DNA of 64,000 nt from CAZGMJ01 sp964526785 (GTDB lineage: Bacteria > Planctomycetota > Phycisphaerae > Sedimentisphaerales > Anaerobacaceae): positions 1 through 64,000 of the forward strand of contig CAZGMJ010000018.1 in assembly GCA_964526785.1 (NCBI GenBank). Reading direction: 5' to 3'. Below the pieces are notes generated by a model. That model worked only from the letters and a program-made list of their open reading frames with translations. It was not told where the DNA came from and searched no databases. This document shows, in pieces, positions 33,255 to 41,632 of the stretch. The position numbers and the translations under genes were made by a program. The stretch's first letter is position 1. The number at the start of each line of letters is the position of its first letter.

Positions 33255-34070
33255 TTACTCTTCAGTCGGCGGTTCGCCCTCCAGCACGACGCGGAAGCCG
33301 ATGATGCCTCCCTTGCTGGTCGGCGGCATATAGCCCCGCTCGGCGGAGCGACAATCAAACGGAGTGTTGCTGTACGACCCGCTCCGGATTACGCGAACGG
33401 CTCGCTCGGGCGGTTGGTCGGGGCCTTTCGGATCGGTCAACTCCTCGCCGGGATACCGGCCATACCAGTCACTGCACATCTCCCAGACGTTTCCACCCAT
33501 GTCGAACAGACCCCACGCATTGGGCCGCTTTTCGCCGACTTCGTGCATGTTCAGCTCGCTGTTCTTGCTGCTCCATGCGTACCGTTCGTCGAATGCATAT
33601 CCCCAGTAGAAGGGGCTATATGTTCCCGCCCGGCAGGCATACTCCCACTCGGCCTCCGTGGGCAGACGATACCGGCGGCCTTCACTCTCGCTGAGACGCC
33701 GGCAGAATGAAACCGCGTCGGTCCATGTCACGAATACGGCGGGCAAACGCGCACCCTGCTGGATATTCGGATTGTCCGCCCAGGGAGCGGTGCCCATCAA
33801 CTGCTCCCACTGCTGCTGGGTCACCTCGGTGACGCCCATGTAGAATCCTTTGGTTAGAATAACGCGGTGACGCGGTGATTCATCCTCTTCCCGGCCTTTT
33901 TCGGATTCCCGGCTGCCCATCGTGAAACTGCCCGACGGAATCCATGCCAAATCCATGGCGAGGGAATTGGTGATCGTGGTGCGTTCGGCGTCTTCGACCT
34001 GTGCCGTGCAGGGAACCGCCAGGACCATAACAGCGATCGGGACGACAAGTTTACAAAATGCCCGTGCCAT
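33255..34070 (-). CDS. Secreted SUMF1 (formylglycine-generating-enzyme-like) domain protein
   Basis: A 271-residue exported protein with a signal peptide (LVVPIAVMVLAVPCTAQ). The SUMF1/C-type-lectin fold is clear: MDLAWIPSGSFTMGSRESEK, GFYMGVTEVTQQQWEQLMG, YRLPTEAEWEYACRAGTYSP, GLFDMGGNVWEMCSDWYG and a C-terminal RVIRSGSYS, then IIGFRVVLEGE. True sulfatase-activating FGE has a redox Cys pair near the C-terminus; here only one Cys (FDCRSAER) is in that stretch, so this is more likely one of the many SUMF1-domain proteins that bind ligands or regulate. GGAGG lies nine bases before the ATG at 34070. It is divergent from the Wzz-like gene. Confidence 0.85.
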   Translation of the reverse strand: MARAFCKLVVPIAVMVLAVPCTAQVEDAERTTITNSLAMDLAWIPSGSFTMGSRESEKGREEDESPRHRVILTKGFYMGVTEVTQQQWEQLMGTAPWADNPNIQQGARLPAVFVTWTDAVSFCRRLSESEGRRYRLPTEAEWEYACRAGTYSPFYWGYAFDERYAWSSKNSELNMHEVGEKRPNAWGLFDMGGNVWEMCSDWYGRYPGEELTDPKGPDQPPERAVRVIRSGSYSNTPFDCRSAERGYMPPTSKGGIIGFRVVLEGEPPTEE

Positions 34071-34373
34071 ATCGAAAAACCTCCACTGAGCTTTATATGT
34101 ACGCGGCTGAAACTGCCTGGTACCAGCATACCACAAAGCGCCCTGATTCCAAAGCGGCAATTCGATATATTTGATCTCTCATGTGCACAGCGCAGGCCCC
34201 TGGTTTGCGAACCTGGGCGAGTTGCCCGGCCTGCCCTCTTTTTCAAAAATGCCGCAAGCTGAGGGACGCCCGGGGCGGGCAATCTCGTGCCGCCCGGGTA
34301 CGGGTCGTCGTGTGGCGCCGGTCCGGGGCGGAGAATCAATGACTTTTATACTCCGGATAGTTGCATTTTGTGC

Positions 34374-34402
34374 TTGGCGGATGGCCAAGACGCCGGTAGA
34401 AT
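34374..34402 (+). promoter_or_regulatory. Sigma-70-type promoter for the Wzz-like gene
   Basis: TTGGCG at 34374-34379 and TAGAAT at 34397-34402, spaced by 17 bases, 57 bases before the ATG at 34459. A GTAGGAGAC site sits in the leader. Confidence 0.5.
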
Positions 34403-34458
34403 GATACACGAAGGTATGGAAGACAAACGAGAAGGCTGTAAGAGTAGGAGACAGCATC

Positions 34459-35874
34459 ATGACCGGCGAATCGCAAAAGCACCACGTCCGCAGGGGTAAG
34501 CATCCATGTCTTGCCGCCTTGCTGGTATTCGTATTAATCACCGGGGTTGCCGCTGTACTGATCTGGTTGCTGATATCGCCGCGGCACGTTGTAGCCGGGT
34601 CGATCCATGTTGCTCCGGTTCTGGAGAATATATTGACCGGCGAACCAGCAAGCCAGATCGCGGACTACGAGAAGTTCGTCAACACACAAGCCCGGGTCGC
34701 AACCGGCACGCGAGTCGTGCATCGCGTGGCCGATGATCGCACGATTCAGAGCATTGACCTGTCGCGGGTCACTGCGACGGAGGGTGCGAAGATCAGGAGG
34801 ATGTTCAGTCTGTCTGATCCGAACAGCGGTATCGGGAAGAACGATCCGGTTGCGATGCTGCAGGCGGCGATTCGCAACAAAGTCATCTATGCAGCTCCAC
34901 TGCGAAATACCGAATACATGTCCTTAGTGATGAAGAGTCGCAATGCCGGCGAAGCGAGAAGAATCGTAGATGCCTTTATTCGGCACTACATTTCCGTGCA
35001 TGAAACGGAGCATACGGAAGGTGCAACCCGCGAACTGCAGACGCTCGAAAACAGAGAGGCTCTTCTGGAGGGCAGACTCGGAGACTATCGCTCGCAGATC
35101 AACCAACTGGCGCAGCGATTCGGCACGAAGGACCTCGACGGCCGCCACGATATGAAGCTGCAGCGGGTAGACAGCCTGCTGGCCGAACTGGGCAAGCTCC
35201 AGGCCCGGAGGATCAATCTGGAGATTCGGGTGAAGGTCCTGGAGAATATGGATATGAATGAGCCGACCGTCGATCCGGGCGAGATGGTGCAGATGCGCCA
35301 GCAGTTTGTCGCTAACGATGCGTTGGTGAAAGAACTGGCCGGCGAGGTGGCGCAGATAGAGCGGGAACTGGCCGAGGCGGCCCAGCAGCAATCGTCGGAT
35401 AATCCTGAGAGCAAACGCCTGCAGGCCGCCGTTGCGACGATGCGCGAGCGTCTGGCCGATGCGCAGGAAAGGGCACGGAACGCGTTTGACGCCGAGGCCG
35501 GGAAGAAGCGCGTCGGCGAACTCGAACTGGCTAGAAGAGAACTCGAAGAAGTCGCCCAGTACGAGCAAAGCCTGCGCGAGACGCTCAGCGAGGAAGATAC
35601 GGAAACGATCAACGTCGGCCGGATTCAGTTGATGATTCAGGACCTTGAAGAGCAATACGCTTTGACCAAGGAACTCTACGATGCGATGCGAAGGCGGATC
35701 GAGGTAATGAAGTTGCAGCAGCAGCGTCCCGGCCGGATTTCCGTTGCGGAGTACGCCAAAATTACCGACGTCGAAGACTCCCGGCCCGGCCTGACCGCTA
35801 TCGCCGCCGGAGTCGGTCTGATCTTCGCACTGATCACATATATTCGCCGGCGCAGAAGAATGAAAGCCGGGTGA
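34459..35874 (+). CDS. Wzz/GNVR-type polysaccharide co-polymerase (chain-length determinant)
   Basis: A 471-residue inner-membrane protein that would control export or chain length of an exopolysaccharide. It has an N-terminal transmembrane helix (LAALLVFVLITGVAAVLIWL), a periplasmic Wzz-like part (GSIHVAPVLE, NTEYMSLVMKSRNAGEARRI), a long coiled coil from about residue 190 to 410 (LENREALLEGRLGDYRSQIN onwards, rich in Glu, Leu and Arg) and a second membrane helix (LTAIAAGVGLIFALITYIRR). The tyrosine kinase domain found in some relatives is absent. It is followed in the same direction by a HAF-repeat PEP-CTERM gene, which fits the known link between exosortase systems and exopolysaccharide loci. 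Confidence 0.8.
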   Translation: MTGESQKHHVRRGKHPCLAALLVFVLITGVAAVLIWLLISPRHVVAGSIHVAPVLENILTGEPASQIADYEKFVNTQARVATGTRVVHRVADDRTIQSIDLSRVTATEGAKIRRMFSLSDPNSGIGKNDPVAMLQAAIRNKVIYAAPLRNTEYMSLVMKSRNAGEARRIVDAFIRHYISVHETEHTEGATRELQTLENREALLEGRLGDYRSQINQLAQRFGTKDLDGRHDMKLQRVDSLLAELGKLQARRINLEIRVKVLENMDMNEPTVDPGEMVQMRQQFVANDALVKELAGEVAQIERELAEAAQQQSSDNPESKRLQAAVATMRERLADAQERARNAFDAEAGKKRVGELELARRELEEVAQYEQSLRETLSEEDTETINVGRIQLMIQDLEEQYALTKELYDAMRRRIEVMKLQQQRPGRISVAEYAKITDVEDSRPGLTAIAAGVGLIFALITYIRRRRRMKAG

Positions 35875-35958
35875 AGCTGCCGGGGCGATGCTTGCGTGGC
35901 GCGAGATTGAACGGGACAGATCGAAGCGAAAACGCCCCGGCCGGCAATCGAGTTTTTC

Positions 35959-35987
35959 TTGACAATTGTTGCCAAAGAAGGTAGCAT
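35959..35987 (+). promoter_or_regulatory. Sigma-70-type promoter for the HAF-repeat PEP-CTERM gene
   Basis: TTGACA at 35959-35964 and TAGCAT at 35982-35987 with a 17-base spacer, 94 bases before the ATG at 36081. Confidence 0.55.
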
Positions 35988-36080
35988 TCAAGCGTACATT
36001 GTTCGGGGAGGGGACGCTCCAGCGACGTAGCCGGCGGGCCCGCCCCGGGGAGCACGCGTGATGAAAAAGGAGGATTGAGG

Positions 36081-37250
36081 ATGATGCGGAGCGACACACT
36101 GATTGCGCTGGCGGTTCTTGCCCTGATTGCAACGCCCGATACAAGCTGCGCCGGATATGCCTATGATTCTGCTGACATGCGCTATGAGCTTGTCGACCTG
36201 GGACTGAACAAATGGGCGCATAGCGTAAATGACAACGGCCAGATCGTGGGCATCCATTATGGAAGCGGTCCCGTAGCGCTGCTGTTCGACACCACCGGCC
36301 AGGGAAACCACGTGGAGTTGGGGTCGAAGCCTGTCTGGGGCGGACCAGCTTATTACTTGAGTTGGCCAAACGCCATCAATAACGAAGGTCAAATCGTAGG
36401 CTGGGAAAGGCCGCAGGGCCAGAACCAATTTGCGACATTGTTCGATGCATCGGGCGGCGGAGCGAACATCTATCTCAATACGTCGGATTATGGGAGCGAG
36501 GCTTATTGCATCAACAACGCCGGTCAGATCGTCGGCAGCAGGCGCTTTGGAACGGGCTTCGGGAGCGCTGCCGTGTTTGATCCAACGGGAAACGGAGCGG
36601 ATGTGAATCTTGGACGACTCGGCGACAGCGGCTTCCCAAGCAGGGCAATGTGCATAAACGACAAAGGTGCTGTAGTTGGAACATCCAGCCTGGGCATGCA
36701 GGCGTCACGGGCAACGCTTTTTGACGCAACGGGCGAGGGCGAAAACATCGACCTTGGCACGCTGGGCGGCCAAAACAGTCATGCCACATGCATCAATAAC
36801 CTGGGGCAGATCGTTGGCCAGGCCAGTAATGCATCCAATCGGTCGCATGCGGCGCTATTTGATCCCAGCGGGGCAGGGGACAACACGGACCTCGGGTCGC
36901 TCGGAAACCAATGGAGCTCGAGCATCGCCATGGCCATCAACGATCACAGCCAAATCGTTGGGTGGTCTGTTGTCCATGAGCGGAAAGAGTACGTCGCCAC
37001 CCTGTTCACGCCTGACGGACCGGTGGATTTGAATACGCTTGTCGACGAGCCATCCTCGCTGACGCTGGCTCAGGCGTACGATATCAACAATAACGGCTGG
37101 ATCGTTGGCATGGCGATGGATCGCCGCGATACCGAACACGCCTTTCTGCTCAAACCCATTCCCGAGCCGGCGACCGTGCTGCTGCTGGGGCTCGGGGCGG
37201 CGTATCTTCGGCGCAAGTCCAGACCTCGACATTGCTCCATGGGCGGTTGA
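36081..37250 (+). CDS. PEP-CTERM protein with HAF-type repeats
   Basis: A 389-residue exported protein. The signal peptide is LIALAVLALIATPDTSCAGY. The body is a series of about seven repeats around the motif AxxINxxGQIVG: SVNDNGQIVG, AINNEGQIVGW, CINNAGQIVGS, CINDKGAVVGT, CINNLGQIVGQ, AINDHSQIVGW and DINNNGWIVGM, with interleaved ATLFDxxGxGxN strands, forming a beta-propeller of the extracellular HAF type. It ends IPEPATVLLLGLGAAYLRRK, a PEP-CTERM signal for exosortase. AAGGAGG lies seven bases before the ATG, and a good promoter lies at 35959. A surface or matrix function is likely. Confidence 0.88.
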   Translation: MMRSDTLIALAVLALIATPDTSCAGYAYDSADMRYELVDLGLNKWAHSVNDNGQIVGIHYGSGPVALLFDTTGQGNHVELGSKPVWGGPAYYLSWPNAINNEGQIVGWERPQGQNQFATLFDASGGGANIYLNTSDYGSEAYCINNAGQIVGSRRFGTGFGSAAVFDPTGNGADVNLGRLGDSGFPSRAMCINDKGAVVGTSSLGMQASRATLFDATGEGENIDLGTLGGQNSHATCINNLGQIVGQASNASNRSHAALFDPSGAGDNTDLGSLGNQWSSSIAMAINDHSQIVGWSVVHERKEYVATLFTPDGPVDLNTLVDEPSSLTLAQAYDINNNGWIVGMAMDRRDTEHAFLLKPIPEPATVLLLGLGAAYLRRKSRPRHCSMGG

Positions 37251-37528
37251 TCTGTTGACAATGGCAAGTCACTGCCGGGTGTCTTGCGCATATCGTGCAT
37301 TATGCCGCAGTCTCGCAATCGTAGCGACACATGCTCGCGCACGTCACCTCCTGCGCGTTCGCGGTATTGCCGGCAGTGCTTCGACCGTTTCCGGCGAAAG
37401 CTCCGAGAACACTATTGGAAAGCCGCGGTGCGGTCTTACCGTCGGGCCGCCGACATTATCAAAGCGGGCTGCTGCGAGCGAAGAAAAGAAAAAAACGCTA
37501 TGAACTTGTCAAAGAGTGAAAAGCGGTG

Positions 37529-38047
37529 CTATCCGGACAAGAGCCTTTGCTGTACCGGCATGAGGGCCGAGCCGATTCGGCCGGCGTCGGCTGCCGCGGC
37601 GGCGTCCTTTGCCACGGTGGTGCTGTCGACGTGTTTGCGGCGGCCCATGACCCAGCGGTACGCCTGCGGGTCCCTCTCGGCGGCACAGGGATCGAACTTC
37701 ACCAGTTGCTTCATCAGGTGGATCCGCTCGGCCTTCGTATACTCCGTGCGGACGATCCTCCAGAATTCCTCATAGGTCACCGGTTCGCCGACCTCCTGCT
37801 CGGACTCTTCATGCCCGGCCGGCCGGGGGGCGTTGTAGGCCTTGAGTATCTCGATGATGCGTTTCGTGCTCGGCATGGACGGATCATCGAATACCTTGTG
37901 TCGGCGGACCGCCTCGGTCAGCCGTGCGGCCTTGATATGTCCGAATGCGGAAAACCAGTCGCCCAGCGTCTTTTTTGTGAAGTGCGCCCTGGGCCAGCGC
38001 TGCTGCACTTCATTATCAAACCACTCGACAAATTGCTTCTTATTCAT
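37529..38047 (-). CDS. Unknown protein, possible phage helicase-loader-like (last gene of accessory operon)
   Basis: A 172-residue soluble protein: MNKKQFVEWFDNEVQQRWPR, then TLGDWFSAFGHIKAARLTEA and MPSTKRIIEILKAYNAPR, a helical arrangement like the N-terminal part of phage helicase loader/inhibitor proteins (SPP1 G39P type). The second half has YEEFWRIVRTEYTKAERIHL and an Ala-rich stretch. This similarity is weak and based on pattern only. The start at 38047 overlaps the end of the preceding gene by eight bases (ATGAATAA), with GGGAG upstream, so translation is coupled. Its position after a winged-helix replication-like gene supports a replication role; otherwise unknown. Confidence 0.55.
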   Translation of the reverse strand: MNKKQFVEWFDNEVQQRWPRAHFTKKTLGDWFSAFGHIKAARLTEAVRRHKVFDDPSMPSTKRIIEILKAYNAPRPAGHEESEQEVGEPVTYEEFWRIVRTEYTKAERIHLMKQLVKFDPCAAERDPQAYRWVMGRRKHVDSTTVAKDAAAAADAGRIGSALMPVQQRLLSG

Positions 38048-38633
38048 CGCTGAGAAACTCCCTTCCCGCCCGCCGGAGGCTCTCCTGAGCCTGCTCGCAG
38101 TCCATCTGATAGAAGGATTTGAATGAAGAACCGCAGGAGGGGGCGCCTTGTTGTTTCCTTCTTTCTCTTTCTTCGTTCTTCTCTTTCTTCTTACCTTCTT
38201 GTTTATAGTTCGCCGGCTCTTGTGCTTTCGCACCGGCGGTCGTGCGCTCACCGTCGCGCCGCTCGTATGTTGCCGGGTTCTGGTAAAGCCCGTAATTGAC
38301 GATGGTTACGATCATGCCGCGGGAGACCCTCGCTGTGGCGATCATACGCGCCTCGCACAGCCTTCGCAGCGCCCTTCGTACGGCTTGTTGGCCGGGCTTT
38401 TGAATGGTGTAGCCCCTGCGGTGGGACATGGCGTTCTGTATCTCGCGGACGGACGTGAAAACCTGGCCGCGTTTGAGGTTCCTCGTGTAGCCGCTTGCGT
38501 CTTTGTGCGTCGCTCTGCACAGCAGCCAGAGCCACAGTGCGCGGTCCAGCAGCGGCGTCTTGTCGAGCATCTCGAGGAAGACGCGGGGATAGAGGATGTA
38601 TCCGCCGGGGATTCTCGTATCAGGTGCGTGCAT
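38040..38633 (-). CDS. Winged-helix protein resembling phage replication initiators
   Basis: A 197-residue protein. Residues about 10-115 form a winged helix-turn-helix seen in phage replication organiser proteins: GGYILYPRVFLEMLDKTPLL, WLLCRATHKDASGYTRNLKR, GQVFTSVREIQNAMSH, VRRALRRLCEARMIATARV and IVTIVNYGLYQNP. A lysine/glutamate-rich linker (EGKKKEKNEERERRKQQG) and a short C-terminal helix follow. The ATG at 38633 is preferred because GGAG is six bases upstream; it overlaps the ParB gene by 14 bases. It probably binds the origin of the element that carries this operon; that function is inferred. Confidence 0.65.
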   Translation of the reverse strand: MHAPDTRIPGGYILYPRVFLEMLDKTPLLDRALWLWLLCRATHKDASGYTRNLKRGQVFTSVREIQNAMSHRRGYTIQKPGQQAVRRALRRLCEARMIATARVSRGMIVTIVNYGLYQNPATYERRDGERTTAGAKAQEPANYKQEGKKKEKNEERERRKQQGAPSCGSSFKSFYQMDCEQAQESLRRAGREFLSDE

Positions 38634-39336
38634 GGTTCTCTCCAAAACGATTGTTGTCGAGGTACTGTTCGGCGAGATAGGCCAGGGCTGTGCTCTTACG
38701 CTCGGCCCTGGTGGCGCTGCGGTCGGCGGGGACGCGGGACATCGCCCGCTCGATCACCTGCTGCTGTTCGGAGTTGACGAAGAACACCATCGCCGTCGGA
38801 ATGTCCTGCGGCGGCGCCGGATGCGTCGGCAGCTTGAGCCGGGCGATGCGTTCGACGTTCCTGGCGCTTTCCGGCAACAGACCGGCGAGCTCGCGGGCGG
38901 TGCGTTTCTTGTTGAGCCGCTTGAGCAGCGCGGCCTTGCGGGCCAGCACGTCGGAGCCGCCGAGGCGATTGAGCGACCCGAGCAGAACGTCGGTCTGCTG
39001 GTCGTCCACATTCCACACGATCACCTGAGCATGCGTTCGTCCGAGCTTGCGGAGGGCCCGGGCGCGATGATGTCCGTTGATGATCTGGAAATGGCGGGCC
39101 TTGTTCGGATGCGGCCGGACGATCAGCGGCTCGTAGCAGCCGGTCAGCTCGATGTTGCGAAGCAGTCGTCCGAATGCGGCCCTGGCCATTCGATTCGGAT
39201 TGTCGGGGTGCCCGCATAGACGATTGAGGGAGACGGAACGTATCGTGCCGGCGGATTCGGTTCTGCGGGCGGGTCGCGGGGAGCGTGATTTGGGCGTCTT
39301 GCCGTGCGATACCTGGGTGGTTGCGTCCTTTTTCAT
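38620..39336 (-). CDS. ParB-like (sulfiredoxin-fold) nuclease domain protein
   Basis: A 238-residue protein. After a basic N-terminus (KTPKSRSPRPARR) the ParB N-terminal domain is clear: GHPDNPNRMARAAFGRLLRN, YEPLIVRPHPNKARHFQIIN with the GHHRARALRKLGR motif, where ParB proteins bind CTP or DNA. A helical region follows (LLKRLNKKRTARELAGLLPE) that may be the HTH. It lacks the usual C-terminal dimerisation domain and no parA is nearby, so chromosome partitioning is unlikely; stand-alone ParB-domain proteins are common in phages and mobile elements. GGAGG lies five bases before the ATG. It follows the ABC ATPase/GNAT pair after a 295-base gap. Confidence 0.8.
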   Translation of the reverse strand: MKKDATTQVSHGKTPKSRSPRPARRTESAGTIRSVSLNRLCGHPDNPNRMARAAFGRLLRNIELTGCYEPLIVRPHPNKARHFQIINGHHRARALRKLGRTHAQVIVWNVDDQQTDVLLGSLNRLGGSDVLARKAALLKRLNKKRTARELAGLLPESARNVERIARLKLPTHPAPPQDIPTAMVFFVNSEQQQVIERAMSRVPADRSATRAERKSTALAYLAEQYLDNNRFGENHART

Positions 39337-39631
39337 ATTGGCCTCCGGCGTTACGAGTAATATAGTAGAGAGATAGGGTTAAACAGGTTTGGCGGGAGTT
39401 GCTGCGTAACGGGATTTATCGTGCTGCTGCCGGGGCTGATTGTTCCGCCGATTCTGTGCTTCTTCGGCACGCGCTGGATCACGGGTGTCGAGGGCATCAT
39501 TGACTTGCTAAGGCAACGAACGGCTCTGCGGAAACATCCTGCGGCAATCATCAGCTATCTCCTGCTATTAGTTGTTCCTGCGTACTTTCGTGCTGTCTTC
39601 CTTCTTCAAGCATCTCTCCGATCTTTCCAAC
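39337..39631. other. Gap inside the accessory operon, no assigned gene
   Basis: 295 bases between the GNAT gene stop and the ParB start. Short open frames on both strands (for example plus strand from about 39421, hydrophobic at its start) have no recognisable product. It could contain a promoter for the distal genes. Confidence 0.35.
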
Positions 39632-40432
39632 TCATCTCAGCGCGGCTGATTCGATGTCCATCCCGTCGCCGGCGGCGTCGCGAGCATCCTGTGAAGTGCG
39701 CAGTGGCACCTCGTTGTTGAACCAGATGTAGTAGGTCGGTCTGGCGGTGAGTTTGCTCAGCACGAAGCGGGTGCGTTCGATCGAGGGCGGGGCCTTGCGC
39801 TGCCTGGGATAGCTTTCGACGAACATCGTAATCTCGCGTTCGATGAAGGCTGTCTCGGGCAGGCGGAGCGCGGCGAGTTTTTCATGCACGCCGGGCGGAT
39901 CGATCAGGTCATCCTGCTCGATGCCGACGCTGCTGAACGCTTCGATCATTCGGGCGTGGCGTTTGGACGGCGGGGCGGTATAGGCGGTCATGCCGGCCCG
40001 CTCGAAGAATGGGTGAGCCATGCCCATGACGGCGGAGGCCTCGACGATCGGCACGTCCTGGGCGGGCATCGTTTCGCGGACCAGTCGGCATGCGAGCCCC
40101 AGCGCGCGGAATCGCGGTTCGATGATGACGCGGCTGATGCAGCGGATGTTCGCGTTGACCAGCGTCAGTTGCGTGCTGCGGTCGAGGCCGGCGAACATCT
40201 GCAGCGTGGCGAGGTTGCGCAGCCGGAGCGATGGGACGGGGCGGCTGTACACGATCGCACCGGCGAGCGTCTCCGGCCGCACACCCGGCAGGCGACCGGC
40301 GGACTTCAGTGCGTAGACAGCGGTGATCGGGCCCGGCCGACCGGCGCGATAGTGGTAGTGAGCCAGTTGCTTATAGTCGTCCACGGTGCCTGGAACGATA
40401 TGCAACTTGTCCGTTATGCTACACTCGGGCAT
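39632..40432 (-). CDS. GNAT-like acyltransferase paired with a soluble ABC ATPase
   Basis: A 266-residue protein with a GCN5-type fold: YKQLAHYHYRAGRPGPITAV at the N-terminus, LAGAIVYSRPVPSLRLR, ISRVIIEPRFRALGLACRLV, which carries the acetyl-CoA loop pattern R-x-x-G-x-A, and MAHPFFERAGMTAYTA. A C-terminal extension (about 90 residues) ends with YYIWFNNEVPL. In COG2401 an ABC-type ATPase and such an acetyltransferase are one polypeptide; here they are neighbouring genes whose ends overlap by 19 bases, so the two products are expected to work together. The substrate is unknown. The ATG at 40432 has GGAAAGGG upstream. Confidence 0.72.
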   Translation of the reverse strand: MPECSITDKLHIVPGTVDDYKQLAHYHYRAGRPGPITAVYALKSAGRLPGVRPETLAGAIVYSRPVPSLRLRNLATLQMFAGLDRSTQLTLVNANIRCISRVIIEPRFRALGLACRLVRETMPAQDVPIVEASAVMGMAHPFFERAGMTAYTAPPSKRHARMIEAFSSVGIEQDDLIDPPGVHEKLAALRLPETAFIEREITMFVESYPRQRKAPPSIERTRFVLSKLTARPTYYIWFNNEVPLRTSQDARDAAGDGMDIESAALR

Positions 40433-41088
40433 CGGCGAGTCCCTTTCCTGGCATCTTTGTAAATGACGACCGTTTCACCGGCCAGTTGTGTGGTAACCAG
40501 CACGTCCGGCTCGAGATCGAGCAGGAAGTCGTCCTGGCTGGCAGCGAGGAAGAACGTCGTGCCGGTTCGTGTGGCGAATTGGCGGACTTTGTGGGAGATT
40601 ACCGCGGCGGTGAGGCGGTCGAGACTGGCGACAAACTCATCGGCGAAGACGAACGGTTTGCCGGCGTGCAGGGCCATGGCGAGTCGAAAACGATACTGCT
40701 GGCCTTCGCTGAGGCGGGCCGGCTGGTTCAGCAGACAGAACACATCGTTGAGTCCGGCCGTGCTGAACAGACGAATAGCCGAAACCAGATCGCCGTCTAC
40801 GCAGTCGATCAGCGTGCGGTCGTTCGGCAGGGCGATCTGCTCGAGACTCGTGCGGTCGTCTGCGGGAACGGCGGCCTGCAATTCCTTGAGCAGTACGGTC
40901 TTTCCAGCACCGGATGGTCCGCCGATGAAGACTATGTCGCCCGGACGGACCTCCACATCGCATGCATGGGTTAGCGTCCGGGTCGTCAGGCGGTCGGTAG
41001 TCAGGCCGAACATGCGGCACAGCGAGACGACGCGAGGGGTTATTGTTCCCTCCCAGGCAAGGCTTCTGGAGACATGAAACTTTGGCAT
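40414..41088 (-). CDS. Soluble ABC-type ATPase (COG2401-like half)
   Basis: A 224-residue ATPase without membrane segments. After an N-terminal region (SLAWEGTITPRVVSLCRMFG) it has the Walker A GGPSGAGKTVLLKEL, the ABC signature LSEGQQYRFRLAMAL and Walker B KPFVFADEFVASLDR. The His switch is not evident: the usual THD position reads ASQDD. No transporter permease is in the operon. It precedes and overlaps the GNAT gene, matching the domain order of the fused COG2401 proteins of archaea and bacteria. The start at 41088 has AAGGA six bases upstream; the earlier ATG at 41103 does not. Likely a mechanochemical or regulatory partner of the acyltransferase on DNA, nucleoprotein or modified substrate. 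Confidence 0.8.
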   Translation of the reverse strand: MPKFHVSRSLAWEGTITPRVVSLCRMFGLTTDRLTTRTLTHACDVEVRPGDIVFIGGPSGAGKTVLLKELQAAVPADDRTSLEQIALPNDRTLIDCVDGDLVSAIRLFSTAGLNDVFCLLNQPARLSEGQQYRFRLAMALHAGKPFVFADEFVASLDRLTAAVISHKVRQFATRTGTTFFLAASQDDFLLDLEPDVLVTTQLAGETVVIYKDARKGTRRCPSVA

Positions 41089-41149
41089 TTGAATTCCTTT
41101 CATATTTGGTTGAGGTCAACGGCGAGTCCGATGATCTGTAATAGTCGAA

Positions 41150-41632
41150 TCAGCCGGTAAGGGCCCGGCGGTTCGGCGACTTCCTATATGAATACCTGCC
41201 GTCGATTTCGCTTCGATCGGGCGGATCCTTCGTTGTGTGCTTGATTCGCTGGACGCTCTGGCGTATCGAGTAAAAGCTGCATTGCCGCTTACGGGCGATC
41301 GCTCGCATCGAAAGTCCTCGGATGAAGTGATCCCTGGCGATTTCGAGATCGTCGGGGCTCAGGCGATGCTCGTTTCGCACGTATCTGCGGTACGTATCGC
41401 CGGTTAGTCGCCGGACGATTGCCTTGATACGGCGGGCGATGCTGGATGTGCTGACGCCCATCAGTTCGGCGATGCTGCACATGCTGGCGCCGCGTTCGAA
41501 GTACATCTGCATGATCGTGCGGTCGGTGTCAATCAGCACCGAGGCACGGTTGCAGAGCATTTCAGCTACCTCGCGGTTCTCTGTAAGTCGCGATGTGGTT
41601 CTTGTCGTTTCTTGTGCGTGTTTTGCCGCCAT
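41150..41632 (-). CDS. Double helix-turn-helix protein (sigma-region-4-like), first gene of accessory operon
   Basis: A 160-residue DNA-binding protein. The first HTH is MYFERGASMCSIAELMGVST plus SSIARRIKAIVRRL, the second HFIRGLSMRAIARKRQCSFY plus SIRQSVQRI. The first resembles sigma-70 region 4 and phage sigma-like proteins. It has no region 2, so it is a regulator rather than a full sigma factor. The start at 41632 has GGAGG eight bases upstream. It is 61 bases upstream of the ABC ATPase on the same strand, so it likely opens the operon and may control it. A basic C-terminal tail (SYRKSPNRR) follows. Confidence 0.65.
   Translation of the reverse strand: MAAKHAQETTRTTSRLTENREVAEMLCNRASVLIDTDRTIMQMYFERGASMCSIAELMGVSTSSIARRIKAIVRRLTGDTYRRYVRNEHRLSPDDLEIARDHFIRGLSMRAIARKRQCSFYSIRQSVQRIKHTTKDPPDRSEIDGRYSYRKSPNRRALTG

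Noticed and set aside
33255..34070. Assignment as true formylglycine-generating enzyme for the nearby sulfatase
   Set aside because: The C-terminal redox Cys pair of genuine FGE is not visible; SUMF1-domain protein is the safer call.
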